From assembly GCF_004022265.1 (NCBI RefSeq), contig NZ_SAVB01000018.1, positions 1-64,000 on the forward strand: a DNA stretch of 64,000 nt, read 5' to 3'. Source of the stretch: Paenirhodobacter ferrireducens (GTDB lineage: Bacteria; Pseudomonadota; Alphaproteobacteria; Rhodobacterales; Rhodobacteraceae). The position numbers were made by a program, and so were the translations under genes. Positions 48,897-57,319 of the stretch are shown in pieces. The notes beneath the pieces were generated by a model, which saw only the letters and a program-made list of their open reading frames with translations, was not told the origin of the DNA and ran no database searches. Numbering within the stretch: position 1 is the stretch's first letter; the number at the start of each line of letters is the position of its first letter.

Positions 48897-50132
48897 ATGA
48901 CCAAGGCCCGCCTCCTCACCCCCGTGCTGATCGGGGGCTGCATCATCCTGATGCTGAACTTCGCCGTTCGCGCCTCGTTCGGCGTGTTCCAGATTCCGAT
49001 CGCGGCAGAGTTCAACTGGCCGCGGTCCGAGTTCAGCCTGGCGATCGCGATCCAGAACCTTGCCTGGGGCATCGGCCAGCCGATCTTCGGCGCGCTGGCG
49101 GAGCGCTTCGGCGATCGTCGCGCGATCGTCGTGGGGGCCCTGATGTATGCCGCGGGGCTGGTGCTGTCGGCCTTCTCGGTCGCGCCCTGGCAACACGACC
49201 TGCTCGAGATCCTGGTGGGCTTCGGCATCGCCGGCACCGGCTTTGGCGTGATCCTTGCCGTCGTCGGCCGCGCGAGTTCCGACGAGAACCGCTCGCTCGC
49301 GCTTGGCATCGCGACGGCGGCGGGCTCGGCCGGGCAGGTGTTCGGCGCGCCGGTGGCCGAGGCGCTGCTGGCCGTGCTGCCGTGGCAGGGCGTGTTCGTG
49401 ATCTTCGCCGTGGTGATCCTCGCCAGCCTCTTTGCCCTGCCGATGCTGCGCGCCCAGCCGCGCGTGAGCCGCGCCGAGCTCGAGGAAAGCATGGGCAAGG
49501 TGCTGGTGCGCGCCTTCCGCGACCCGTCCTACACGCTGATCTTCCTCGGCTTCTTCAGCTGCGGCTATCAGCTGGCCTTCATCACCGCGCATTTCCCCGC
49601 GATGGTGACCGAGATGTGCGGCGCGGTGCCGCCCGACAGCATGCTGGCCGGGCTCGGGATTTCCTCGCAATCGGCGCTTGGCGCGGTGGCGATCTCGGTG
49701 ATCGGGCTCGCCAATATCGTGGGCTCGATCTATGCCGGCTGGGCGGGCAAGCGCTGGTCGAAGAAATACCTGCTTGCGGGCATCTACACGCTGCGCACCA
49801 TCGCCGCGGCGGTGTTCATCCTGGTGCCGATGACGCCCGCCTCGGTGCTGATCTTCTCGCTCGTCATGGGCGCGCTGTGGCTGGCCACGGTGCCGCTGAC
49901 CTCGGGGCTTGTCGCCTATATCTATGGGCTGCGCTACATGGGCACGCTCTATGGCTTCGTCTTCCTCAGCCATCAGATCGGCGCCTTCCTCGGCGTCTGG
50001 CTGGGCGGCAAGCTCTATGACCTCTACGGCAACTACACCATGGTGTGGTGGGTCGGCGTGGGGGTCGGGGCCTTCTCGGCGCTCGTCCACCTGCCGGTGC
50101 GCGAACGGCCGATGGCGGCTCAGCCCGCCTGA
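48897..50132 (+). CDS. Major facilitator superfamily transporter
   Basis: 411 residues with 12 hydrophobic segments. The loop-2 motif is GALAERFGDRRAIVVGA (about 63-79), and a large central loop (190-210) divides the halves. GFGIAGTGFGVILAVVGRASSDENRSLALGIATAAGSAGQV is the most conserved stretch. The substrate is unknown; an organic anion or monocarboxylate is possible. GGGAG precedes the ATG. Its 3' end overlaps the convergent SDR gene by 13 bp. Confidence 0.9.
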   Translation: MTKARLLTPVLIGGCIILMLNFAVRASFGVFQIPIAAEFNWPRSEFSLAIAIQNLAWGIGQPIFGALAERFGDRRAIVVGALMYAAGLVLSAFSVAPWQHDLLEILVGFGIAGTGFGVILAVVGRASSDENRSLALGIATAAGSAGQVFGAPVAEALLAVLPWQGVFVIFAVVILASLFALPMLRAQPRVSRAELEESMGKVLVRAFRDPSYTLIFLGFFSCGYQLAFITAHFPAMVTEMCGAVPPDSMLAGLGISSQSALGAVAISVIGLANIVGSIYAGWAGKRWSKKYLLAGIYTLRTIAAAVFILVPMTPASVLIFSLVMGALWLATVPLTSGLVAYIYGLRYMGTLYGFVFLSHQIGAFLGVWLGGKLYDLYGNYTMVWWVGVGVGAFSALVHLPVRERPMAAQPA

Positions 50133-50962
50133 AGCAGCGCCGCGAGCCCCGCGCGATAGTCGGGGTAGCGCAGCCGCACGCCCAGCTCGGTCTTGATCCG
50201 GTCGTTCCGCACCCGCTTGTTCTCGGCATAGAAGCTGCGCGCCATCGGGCTGAGGTCTGCCGCGTCGAAGGGCACGCCCGGCGGCTCGGGCAGGCCCAGA
50301 AGCGCCGCGGCATGGCTCAGCACATCCTCTGGCGGGGCCGGGTCGTCGTCGCAGACGTTATAGACCCGCCCCGGGTTCGGCCGCGCGATCGAGGCGGCCA
50401 GCACCTGCGCGATGTCGTCCACATGGATGCGCGAGAACACCTGCCCCGGCTTCAGGATCCGCCGCGCCGTGCCCTCGCGCACCTTCTCGAAGGGGCCGCG
50501 GCCGGGGCCGTAGATGCCGGCGAGGCGGAAGATGTGCAGCGGCAATCCCGGGATCGCGGCCCAGGCCCGTTCCGCCGCCACCCGCATCTCGCCGCGCGTC
50601 GTCGCCGGCGTCAGGGGCGTGTCCTCGTCGACCCAGCCGCCGGCATGGTCGCCATAGACCCCCACGGTCGACAGATACCCCGCCCAGTCGAGCTGCCCGG
50701 CCGCGGCAGCGATCTGCGCGCCGCAGGCCGTCAGCACCGGATCGCCCGCGGCATCGGGGGCGACCGAGCTCAGCAGATGGGTGACCCCCGCCAGCGGGAG
50801 CGGTCCGCCGGTCCAGACCTGCACCTCGACCCCGGTCGCGCGCAGGGCTGCCGCCTTGTCCGCGCTGCGCGTGGTGGCGACGATGCGCCAGCCCCGCGGC
50901 AGCAGCACCCGCGCCAGTGCCTGCGCCGAATAGCCGTGGCCCACCGACAGCAGCACGCTCAC
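50120..50962 (-). CDS. NAD(P)-dependent epimerase/SDR family protein (YeeZ-like)
   Basis: 280-residue Rossmann protein from GTG 50962. The nucleotide site is GHGYSAQALARVLL (7-20). LSTVGVYGDHAGGWVDED supplies the serine and tyrosine region, RLAGIYGPGRGPFEKVREG follows, and the C-terminal YNVCDDDPAPPEDVL is typical of extended SDRs. The function is unknown. The GTG overlaps the stop of the SelT/W/H-like gene by 4 bp, so the two are coupled. Confidence 0.87.
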   Translation of the reverse strand: MSVLLSVGHGYSAQALARVLLPRGWRIVATTRSADKAAALRATGVEVQVWTGGPLPLAGVTHLLSSVAPDAAGDPVLTACGAQIAAAAGQLDWAGYLSTVGVYGDHAGGWVDEDTPLTPATTRGEMRVAAERAWAAIPGLPLHIFRLAGIYGPGRGPFEKVREGTARRILKPGQVFSRIHVDDIAQVLAASIARPNPGRVYNVCDDDPAPPEDVLSHAAALLGLPEPPGVPFDAADLSPMARSFYAENKRVRNDRIKTELGVRLRYPDYRAGLAALLQAG

Positions 50963-51252
50963 GCGCCGCTCCGGTCGATATGGCCGAGGTCGCGGCCCGG
51001 TTCGATGATGTCGCGGATGCGGGCCTTGAGCACCTTCGCCTCGGGGAAGCCGCCGTCGCGCTTGCGCTCCCAGACGAGAGTCTCGCCCACCCGCACCTCG
51101 TAGACGCCGCCATGGCCGGGGATCAGCGCCACCTCGCCCAGCTCCTCGCCAAAGGTCGAGAGCAGTTCCTGCGCCATCCAGCCAGCGCGCAGCAGCCAGT
51201 TGCAGCCGGTGCAATAGGTGATCGTGATGCGGGGTTTCTGAGCCTGTTCCAT
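50959..51252 (-). CDS. SelT/SelW/SelH family (Rdx) thioredoxin-fold protein, Cys form
   Basis: 97 residues. The redox motif is CTGC (14-17) in ITYCTGCNWLLRAGWMAQELLSTF; eukaryotic homologues have CXXU. The middle shows LIPGHGGVYEVRVGETLVWERK and GGFPEAKVLKARIRDIIEPG, typical of the Rdx family. A role in cellular redox chemistry is inferred. It is divergent from ade by 75 bp and coupled to the SDR gene. Confidence 0.92.
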   Translation of the reverse strand: MEQAQKPRITITYCTGCNWLLRAGWMAQELLSTFGEELGEVALIPGHGGVYEVRVGETLVWERKRDGGFPEAKVLKARIRDIIEPGRDLGHIDRSGA

Positions 51253-51327
51253 CCCCAAGATGTAGCGCGCGCCCCCTGTCATCACAACATCACTTGCACG
51301 GGCCCGGCACTGGTGGCACCCTGAGAC

Positions 51328-53130
51328 ATGGAACAGATGAACACCTTGAAAACATGGCCCGAGGCCGCGCCGCGTCTGATCGCCGTCGCTGCGGGCCGGT
51401 CGCCCGCCGATACCGTGATCCGGCAGGGCAAATGGGTCAACGTCCAGTCGCGCGAGGTGCTGGACGGCTATGATATCGCCATCGCCGAGGGCCGCTTTGC
51501 CGCCATCGCGCCGGATCTGTCGGACGCGATCGGCCCCGACACCCAGGTGATCGAGGCGAACGGGCGCTTCATGCTGCCCGGGCTGATCGACGGCCACATG
51601 CACATCGAATCCGGCATGCTGACCCCCGCGGAATTCGCCGCCGCCGTCATCCCGCACGGCACCACGACGATGTTCACCGACCCGCACGAGATCGCCAACG
51701 TGCTGGGCCTTGCCGGCGTGCGGATGATGCATGACGAGGCGCTGATGCAGCCCGTCAGCATCTTCACCCAGATGCCCTCCTGCGCCCCCTCGGCGCCGGG
51801 GCTCGAGACCACCGGCTTCGAGATCTCGGCCGAGGATGTGACCGAGGCGATGACCTGGCCCGGGATCATCGGGCTCGGCGAGATGATGAACTTCCCCGGC
51901 GTGATCGCCGGCGATCCGAAGATGCTGGCCGAGATCGCGGCGACGCAAGATGCACGCAAGACCGTCGGCGGCCATTACGCCAGCCCCGACAAGGGCGCGC
52001 CCTTCCGTGCCTATCTGGCCGGCGGGCCGGCCGACGACCACGAGGGCACGCGCGAGGAGGACGCCATCGCGCGGGTCAGGAACGGCATGCGCTCGATGAT
52101 GCGGCTCGGCTCGGCGTGGTATGACGTCAAGACGCAGATCACCGCGGTCACCGAAAAGGGCCTCGATCCGCGCAACTTCATCCTGTGCACCGACGATTGC
52201 CACTCCGGCACGCTGGTGGACGAGGGCCACATGAACCGCGTCTATCGCCATGCGGTTGCCTGCGGCTGCCCGCCGCTGGTGGCGTTGCAGATGTGCACGG
52301 TCAACACCGCGACGCATTTCGGGCTGGAGCGCGAGCTCGGCTCGATCGCGCCCGGGCGGCGGGCGGACGTGATCCTGTCCTCGGATCTCGTCACCCTGCC
52401 GGTCGAGACGGTGATCGCCCGCGGCCGGATCGTTGCCGAGAATGGCCGGCTGCTGGCCGAGTGCCCGCATTACGACTGGCCCGAAAGCGCACGCCAGACC
52501 GTGCATCTGGGCAAGCACCTGACCGCCGCCGATTTCGCCATCGCCGCGCCCGAGGGGGCGAATACCGTCACCGCCAAGGTGATCGGCGTGGTCGAGAACC
52601 AGGCACCGACGAAGGCGCTGACCGCCGAGCTCGCCGTGGCCGACGGCCTCGCCCAGCCCGACGCGGCGAAGGACATCGCCCAGATCGCGCTGGTCGAACG
52701 GCACCGCGGCACCGGCGGCGTGGTGAACGGCTTCGTCTCGGGCTTCGGCTACACCGGCCGGATGGCGATCGGCTCGACCGTCGCGCATGACAGCCACCAC
52801 ATGATCGTCGTCGGCACCGACCGCGACAGCATGGCCGCCGCGGCGAACCGGCTGGGCGAGATGGGCGGCGGCATCACGGTGTGGAAGGACGGCGCCGAGA
52901 TCGCCGCCGTGCCACTGCCGATCGCCGGGCTGATGTCGGACGATCCGGCGGCCGAGGTCGCCGCCCGCGCCAGCCGCATGGTCGCCGCGATGGCCGAGTG
53001 CGGCTGCACCCTGAACAACGCCTACATGCAGCATTCGCTGCTCGCGCTCGTCGTCATCCCCGAGATCCGGATCTCGGATCTCGGCCTTGTCGACGTGACG
53101 CGCTTTGAACTGACGGATCTTTTCGAATGA
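51328..53130 (+). CDS. ade: Adenine deaminase
   Basis: 600-residue amidohydrolase that converts adenine to hypoxanthine and ammonia. HMHIESGMLTP carries the first metal ligands. Others are GTTTMFTDPHEIANVLG, the lower-barrel CTDDCHSGTLVDEGHM and the C-terminal domain with SVAHDSHHMIVVG-like STVAHDSHHMIVVGTD, all typical of Ade. No clear ribosome site is seen before ATG 51328; ATG 51337 is in frame. The stop overlaps the amn start by 4 bp. Confidence 0.95.
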   Translation: MEQMNTLKTWPEAAPRLIAVAAGRSPADTVIRQGKWVNVQSREVLDGYDIAIAEGRFAAIAPDLSDAIGPDTQVIEANGRFMLPGLIDGHMHIESGMLTPAEFAAAVIPHGTTTMFTDPHEIANVLGLAGVRMMHDEALMQPVSIFTQMPSCAPSAPGLETTGFEISAEDVTEAMTWPGIIGLGEMMNFPGVIAGDPKMLAEIAATQDARKTVGGHYASPDKGAPFRAYLAGGPADDHEGTREEDAIARVRNGMRSMMRLGSAWYDVKTQITAVTEKGLDPRNFILCTDDCHSGTLVDEGHMNRVYRHAVACGCPPLVALQMCTVNTATHFGLERELGSIAPGRRADVILSSDLVTLPVETVIARGRIVAENGRLLAECPHYDWPESARQTVHLGKHLTAADFAIAAPEGANTVTAKVIGVVENQAPTKALTAELAVADGLAQPDAAKDIAQIALVERHRGTGGVVNGFVSGFGYTGRMAIGSTVAHDSHHMIVVGTDRDSMAAAANRLGEMGGGITVWKDGAEIAAVPLPIAGLMSDDPAAEVAARASRMVAAMAECGCTLNNAYMQHSLLALVVIPEIRISDLGLVDVTRFELTDLFE

Positions 53131-54602
53131 ACGAACCGCTGACCATCCTGACGCCGCATTCTCCCGCGCCCGAACTGTTCACCGATGCAAAGGCTGCAGT
53201 GGCGCGGCTGGAACAGCTTTACGCCGAGGCGACGGAATTCCTGCTGACGAAATTCAACGAGGTGCTGGAAAGCGGCCGCGCGATGGCGCGGTTTCGCGCC
53301 TTCTACCCCGAGGTGCGGCTGACCGTCTCCTCGCATCTCAAGGCCGATGCCCGGCTCAGCTTCGGCCATGTGCCGCTGCCGGGCACCTATGTCGCGACGA
53401 TCACCCGGCCGGATCTGTTCCGCAACTATCTGACGCAGCAGATCGGGCTTCTGATCCGCAACCACGGCGTGCCGGTGCAGATCGGCCCCTCGGCCACGCC
53501 GATCCCGGTGCATTTCGCCGTCGCCGCGCAGCCCGGCGTGACCGTGCCGCAGGAAGGCGTGCTCGCCTTCTCGCTGCGCGACGTCTTCGACGTGCCCGAC
53601 CTCGCCACGATGAACGATGACATCGTGAACGGCACCGCCGGGCGGAACCCGGACGGCTCGGGTCATCTTGCGCCCTTCACCGCGCAGCGCGTCGATTATT
53701 CGCTCGCGCGGCTCAGCCATTACACCGCGACCGCGGCCGAGCATTTCCAGAACCACGTGCTGTTCACCAACTACCAGTTCTACGTCGAGGAATTCGAGAA
53801 GGTGGCGCGGGCGAAGCTTGCCGATCCGGCCGAGGGCTACACGAGCTTCGTCGCCCCCGGCAATGCCGAGATCACCACCCCCGACGGGGTGATCCCGCCG
53901 CTTGCCAAGCTGCCGCAGATGCCGACCTATCACCTCAAGCGCCCCGACGGGAACGGCGTCACGCTGGTGAACATCGGCGTCGGCCCCTCGAACGCGAAGA
54001 CCGCGACCGACCATATCGCGGTGCTGCGCCCGCATGTCTGGATGATGGTCGGCCATTGCGCCGGGCTGCGCAATTCGCAGTCTCTGGGCGATTTCGTGCT
54101 GGCGCATGCCTACCTGCGCGAGGATGGGGTACTTGACGACGACCTGCCGGTCTGGGTGCCGATCCCGGCGCTCGCCGAGGTGCAGGTGGCGCTGCAGGAG
54201 GCGGTGGCCGAGGTCACCAAGCTCGAGGGATACGAGCTGAAGCGGATCATGCGCACCGGCACCGTCGCCACCATCGCGAACCGCAACTGGGAGCTGCGCG
54301 ACCAGTCCGGCCCGGTGCACCGGCTGAGCCAGTCGCGCGCCGTCGGGCTCGACATGGAATCGGCGACGATCGCGGCAAACGGCTTCCGCTTCCGCGTGCC
54401 CTATGGCACGCTTCTGTGCGTTTCGGACAAGCCGCTGCACGGCGAGCTGAAGCTGCCCGGCATGGCGACCGAATTCTATCGCACCCAGGTGGCCAATCAC
54501 CTGCTGATCGGTGTGCGCGCGATGGAGAAGCTGCGTGACATGCCGCTTGAGCGCATCCATAGCCGAAAGTTGCGCAGCTTCGAGGAAACGGCCTTCCTCT
54601 GA
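53127..54602 (+). CDS. amn: AMP nucleosidase
   Basis: 491 residues. It cleaves AMP to adenine and ribose 5-phosphate. The N-terminal domain (about 20-170) is specific to Amn. The C-terminal phosphorylase-like domain has VTLVNIGVGPSNAKTATDHIAVLRPHVWMMVGHCAGLR, SRAVGLDMESATIAANG (catalytic acidic region) and LCVSDKPLHGELK. It is translationally coupled to ade (ATGA), so the two enzymes act in series on AMP. Confidence 0.95.
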   Translation: MNEPLTILTPHSPAPELFTDAKAAVARLEQLYAEATEFLLTKFNEVLESGRAMARFRAFYPEVRLTVSSHLKADARLSFGHVPLPGTYVATITRPDLFRNYLTQQIGLLIRNHGVPVQIGPSATPIPVHFAVAAQPGVTVPQEGVLAFSLRDVFDVPDLATMNDDIVNGTAGRNPDGSGHLAPFTAQRVDYSLARLSHYTATAAEHFQNHVLFTNYQFYVEEFEKVARAKLADPAEGYTSFVAPGNAEITTPDGVIPPLAKLPQMPTYHLKRPDGNGVTLVNIGVGPSNAKTATDHIAVLRPHVWMMVGHCAGLRNSQSLGDFVLAHAYLREDGVLDDDLPVWVPIPALAEVQVALQEAVAEVTKLEGYELKRIMRTGTVATIANRNWELRDQSGPVHRLSQSRAVGLDMESATIAANGFRFRVPYGTLLCVSDKPLHGELKLPGMATEFYRTQVANHLLIGVRAMEKLRDMPLERIHSRKLRSFEETAFL

Positions 54603-54636
54603 CGCGTGGAAATCCGCCCAGCAGTGCCGAAATCGC

Positions 54637-54666
54637 TTGCCATGCTGAAAAAAACCGTGTGTTAGA
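54637..54666 (+). promoter_or_regulatory. Candidate promoter for the HU gene
   Basis: TTGCCA, 18 bases with an A7 tract, then GTTAGA. The leader to ATG 54735 contains two small inverted repeats, CCGCG-TCA-CGCGG and CCCCG-GATCA-CGGGG. Confidence 0.45.
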
Positions 54667-54734
54667 GGGCGCACGAAGCCGCGTCACGCGGAAGCTGATG
54701 ACCCCGGATCACGGGGCACATGAGAGGAAGATTC

Positions 54735-55022
54735 ATGTCGAAACCGATGACCAAGACCCAGCTCGTGGCGGCTGTTGCCGAAGCAATGGGCTCGGACAAG
54801 AAGACCGCCTCGGCCGCGCTCGACGCCGTTGCCGCGATCGTGACCAAGGAAGTCGCTGAAGGCGGCGCCGTCACCCTGCCGGGCATCGGCAAGGTTTCCT
54901 GCAAGGCTCGTCCGGAGCGTCAGGTGCGCAACCCGGCCACCGGCGAAACGATCACCAAGCCGGCCGACAAGCAGGTCAAGGTTACCGTTGCGAAGGTCCT
55001 GAAGGACAGCGTCAACGGCTGA
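54735..55022 (+). CDS. hup: HU family DNA-binding protein
   Basis: 95-residue HU/IHF-fold nucleoid protein. TKTQLVAAVAEAMGSDKKTASAALDAV gives the helical body. GAVTLPGIGKVSCKARPERQVRNPATGETITKP gives the DNA-gripping beta arm with RNPATGE and P at the tip. GAGAGGAAG precedes ATG 54735. The gene has its own promoter and terminator, and codon usage is that of a highly expressed gene. Confidence 0.96.
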   Translation: MSKPMTKTQLVAAVAEAMGSDKKTASAALDAVAAIVTKEVAEGGAVTLPGIGKVSCKARPERQVRNPATGETITKPADKQVKVTVAKVLKDSVNG

Positions 55023-55061
55023 TCATCCGCCGCCCCTTGCGGGGCGCGCCAGGATCGGACA

Positions 55062-55097
55062 GGGTCGCCCTTCGAGCAATCGGGGCGGCCTTTTTCT
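55062..55097 (+). terminator. Terminator after the HU gene
   Basis: GGTCGCCC and GGGCGGCC pair with one G-U across an 11-nt loop, followed by TTTTTCTTT. Confidence 0.8.
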
Positions 55098-55124
55098 TTG
55101 TCCTCCCCCAGGCAGGAGAACAGG

Positions 55125-55991
55125 ATGGATCTGCGCGCAATCGGCATGGGGCTGGCCTTTGCCCTGATGTGGTCCTCGGCCTTCACCTCGGCACGGATGA
55201 TTGTCGCCGAGGCGCCGCCGCTTTTCGCGCTGGCTCTGCGCTTCCTGTTCTCGGGGCTGATCGGCACCGGTATCGCGCTGGCGCTTGGCCAGAGCCTGCG
55301 GCTGAGCCGGGCACAATGGCGCGCAGCGCTGATCTTCGGACTATGCCAGAACGCGCTTTACCTCGGGCTGAACTTCGTCGCGATGCAATGGGTGCAGGCC
55401 TCGGTCGCCTCGATCATCGCCTCGACCATGCCGCTGATGGTGGCCTTCCTCGGCTGGGCGGTGTTTCGCGACCGGGTGCGACCGCTCGGCCTTGCGGGGC
55501 TGATCGCGGGCGTCATCGGCGTCGCGATCATCATGGGGGCGCGGCTGTCGGGCGGGGTCGATCCGGTCGGCATGGCGCTGTGCTTCGGCGGCGCGCTGGC
55601 GCTCTCGATTGCCACGCTCACCGTGCGCGGCGCCTCGGGGGGCGGCAATGTGATGATGATCGTCGGGTTGCAGATGTTCGTCGGCGCCGCGGTGCTGGCG
55701 GTCGTCTCGGCGGCCACCGAGGACTGGACGGCGGTCCACATGAGCCCGCGGCTGATCGGCGCCTTTACCTATACCGTGCTGATCCCCGGCGTTCTGGCGA
55801 CCTGGATCTGGTTCAAGCTGGTCGGCCGGATCGGCGCGGTCAAGGCCGCCACCTTCCACTTCCTCAACCCGTTCTTCGGCGTCGCCATTGCCGCCGCGGT
55901 GCTGGGCGAGCGGCTTGGCGCGCTCGACCTGCTCGGCGTTGCGGTGATCGCCGGCGGCATCCTCGCCGTCCAGCTCTCGAAACAGGGCTAG
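55125..55991 (+). CDS. EamA/DMT-family transporter
   Basis: 288 residues with ten hydrophobic segments in two EamA repeats (about 5-135 and 150-285). WSSAFTSARMIVAEAPPLFALALRF opens the first, and TVLIPGVLATWIWFKLVGRIGAVKAATFHFLNPFFGV marks the second. It probably exports a metabolite. The start MDLRAIGMGLAF is chosen from AGGAGAACAGG just before it. The stop TAG lies in a CTAG shared with the convergent DUF4202 gene. Confidence 0.92.
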   Translation: MDLRAIGMGLAFALMWSSAFTSARMIVAEAPPLFALALRFLFSGLIGTGIALALGQSLRLSRAQWRAALIFGLCQNALYLGLNFVAMQWVQASVASIIASTMPLMVAFLGWAVFRDRVRPLGLAGLIAGVIGVAIIMGARLSGGVDPVGMALCFGGALALSIATLTVRGASGGGNVMMIVGLQMFVGAAVLAVVSAATEDWTAVHMSPRLIGAFTYTVLIPGVLATWIWFKLVGRIGAVKAATFHFLNPFFGVAIAAAVLGERLGALDLLGVAVIAGGILAVQLSKQG

Positions 55992-56551
55992 TCGCGGAAG
56001 GCGGCGGCGAAGGGCTCGGGCAGGTCGAACTCGGCAAGCGCCCGGACGCGCCCCCCGGCCGACATCTTGCGCGCCGTCTTCTCGACGATCTTCTGCAGCG
56101 CCTCGGGCGCCTGAGTCGGCGCGAAGGGCGCGAAATAGTGGCGCAGGAAGACGAAGCAGATCACGTCTTCCAGCGCCTGCACCTCGGCGTCGCGCTTGAT
56201 CCCCTCCTTGCGCAGCATCCGCCCGGCCTGCGCGATCGCCTCCTCGTCATAGCCCGCCGCGCGCATGATCTCGCCCACGCGCCCGGCATGGCGGCGGCCC
56301 TGCTCGCGGCGCCAGTCCAGATAGCCCGTGCGCCCTTCGGGATAGTCCTTGCGCGGCAGGAGCCAGCGCTCGACATGCTGGCCGCGGGCGGCGATCTGCA
56401 AGGGCTCCGAGGCCTCGGGAACCAGCCGCGCCAGTTCCGCCGACATCCGCCGGCCATAGAGCAGCGCCGCGGGTTCTCCATCCTCGCGCGTCGGATCGGC
56501 GGCATTGGCGACATCGAGCGCGGCAAGCGCGCGGACAAGGGGCGTGGTCAT
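55988..56551 (-). CDS. DUF4202 domain-containing protein
   Basis: 187 residues. Characteristic blocks are YGRRMSAELARLVPEASEPLQIAARGQHVERWLLPRKDYPEGRTGYLDWRREQGRRHAGRVGEIM (about 33-97) and EDVICFVFLRHYF. The His-containing pattern suggests an HD-like metal fold, but the function is unknown. It is divergent from the NnrU gene (72 bp between starts) and overlaps the EamA stop by 4 bp. Confidence 0.9.
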   Translation of the reverse strand: MTTPLVRALAALDVANAADPTREDGEPAALLYGRRMSAELARLVPEASEPLQIAARGQHVERWLLPRKDYPEGRTGYLDWRREQGRRHAGRVGEIMRAAGYDEEAIAQAGRMLRKEGIKRDAEVQALEDVICFVFLRHYFAPFAPTQAPEALQKIVEKTARKMSAGGRVRALAEFDLPEPFAAAFRD

Positions 56552-56623
56552 GGGCAGCTCGGCTGATTGCGGTTTCGCCAGCTTTGCATCATTTCTGGGG
56601 GCGGTCCAAGAGGAGGCGGCACG

Positions 56624-57310
56624 ATGGCAGGCTGGGGCGAATTTCTTCTGGCAGGCGGGCTGTTCATGGCCTCGCATCTGGTGCCGGCGAATGCGCGGCT
56701 GAAAACGGCCCTGGTTGCGCGGCTTGGTCGGCGGGGATGGGTCTGGGCCTTCAGCCTGACCTCGACGGCACTGCTGTTCTGGCTGATCTTCGCCGCCGGG
56801 CATGCACCCGCTGTGGTGCTGTGGATGCAGCAGGACTGGATGCGCTGGCTCGCCAATCTGGTGATGCCGGTGGCGATCGTGCTGGTCGCCTTCGGCATCG
56901 GCGCGCCCAATCCCTTCGCCTTCGAGGGACGCGCCACGGGCTTCGATCCCGATCATCCCGGCATCGCCGGACTGGTGCGCCAGCCGCTGCTGTGGGCACT
57001 GGTGCTGTGGTCTTCCGTGCACCTGCTGGTGAACGGCGACCTCGCGCATGTGATCCTGTTCGGCGCCTTCCTGATCTTCTCGGCGACTGGCATGCGGGCG
57101 ATGGAGGGGCGCAAGCGCAGGGCCTGGGGCGCGGCCGACTTCGCGCGGCTCGCGGCCCGCACCTCGTCGGTGCCGTTTCAGGCGCTGCTCAGCGGCCGCT
57201 GGCGCCCGGCGCATGGACCCTCGCTCGTCCGGCTCGGCCTGGGCCTTCTCGCCTGGGTCACGCTATGGCACCTGCACGCGCCGGTGATCGGCGTCACGCC
57301 CCTGCCCTGA
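56624..57310 (+). CDS. NnrU family membrane protein
   Basis: 228 residues with about six membrane helices. WGEFLLAGGLFMASHLVPAN and GLVRQPLLWALVLWSSVHLLVNGDLAHVILFG give the conserved histidines (SSVHL, NGDLAH) of the NnrU/isoprenylcysteine-methyltransferase-like fold. NnrU was named in R. sphaeroides for its link to nitric-oxide reductase expression. No denitrification genes are visible here, so the role is uncertain. GAGGCGGC precedes ATG 56624. Confidence 0.88.
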   Translation: MAGWGEFLLAGGLFMASHLVPANARLKTALVARLGRRGWVWAFSLTSTALLFWLIFAAGHAPAVVLWMQQDWMRWLANLVMPVAIVLVAFGIGAPNPFAFEGRATGFDPDHPGIAGLVRQPLLWALVLWSSVHLLVNGDLAHVILFGAFLIFSATGMRAMEGRKRRAWGAADFARLAARTSSVPFQALLSGRWRPAHGPSLVRLGLGLLAWVTLWHLHAPVIGVTPLP

Positions 57311-57319
57311 CGGCCGCGC

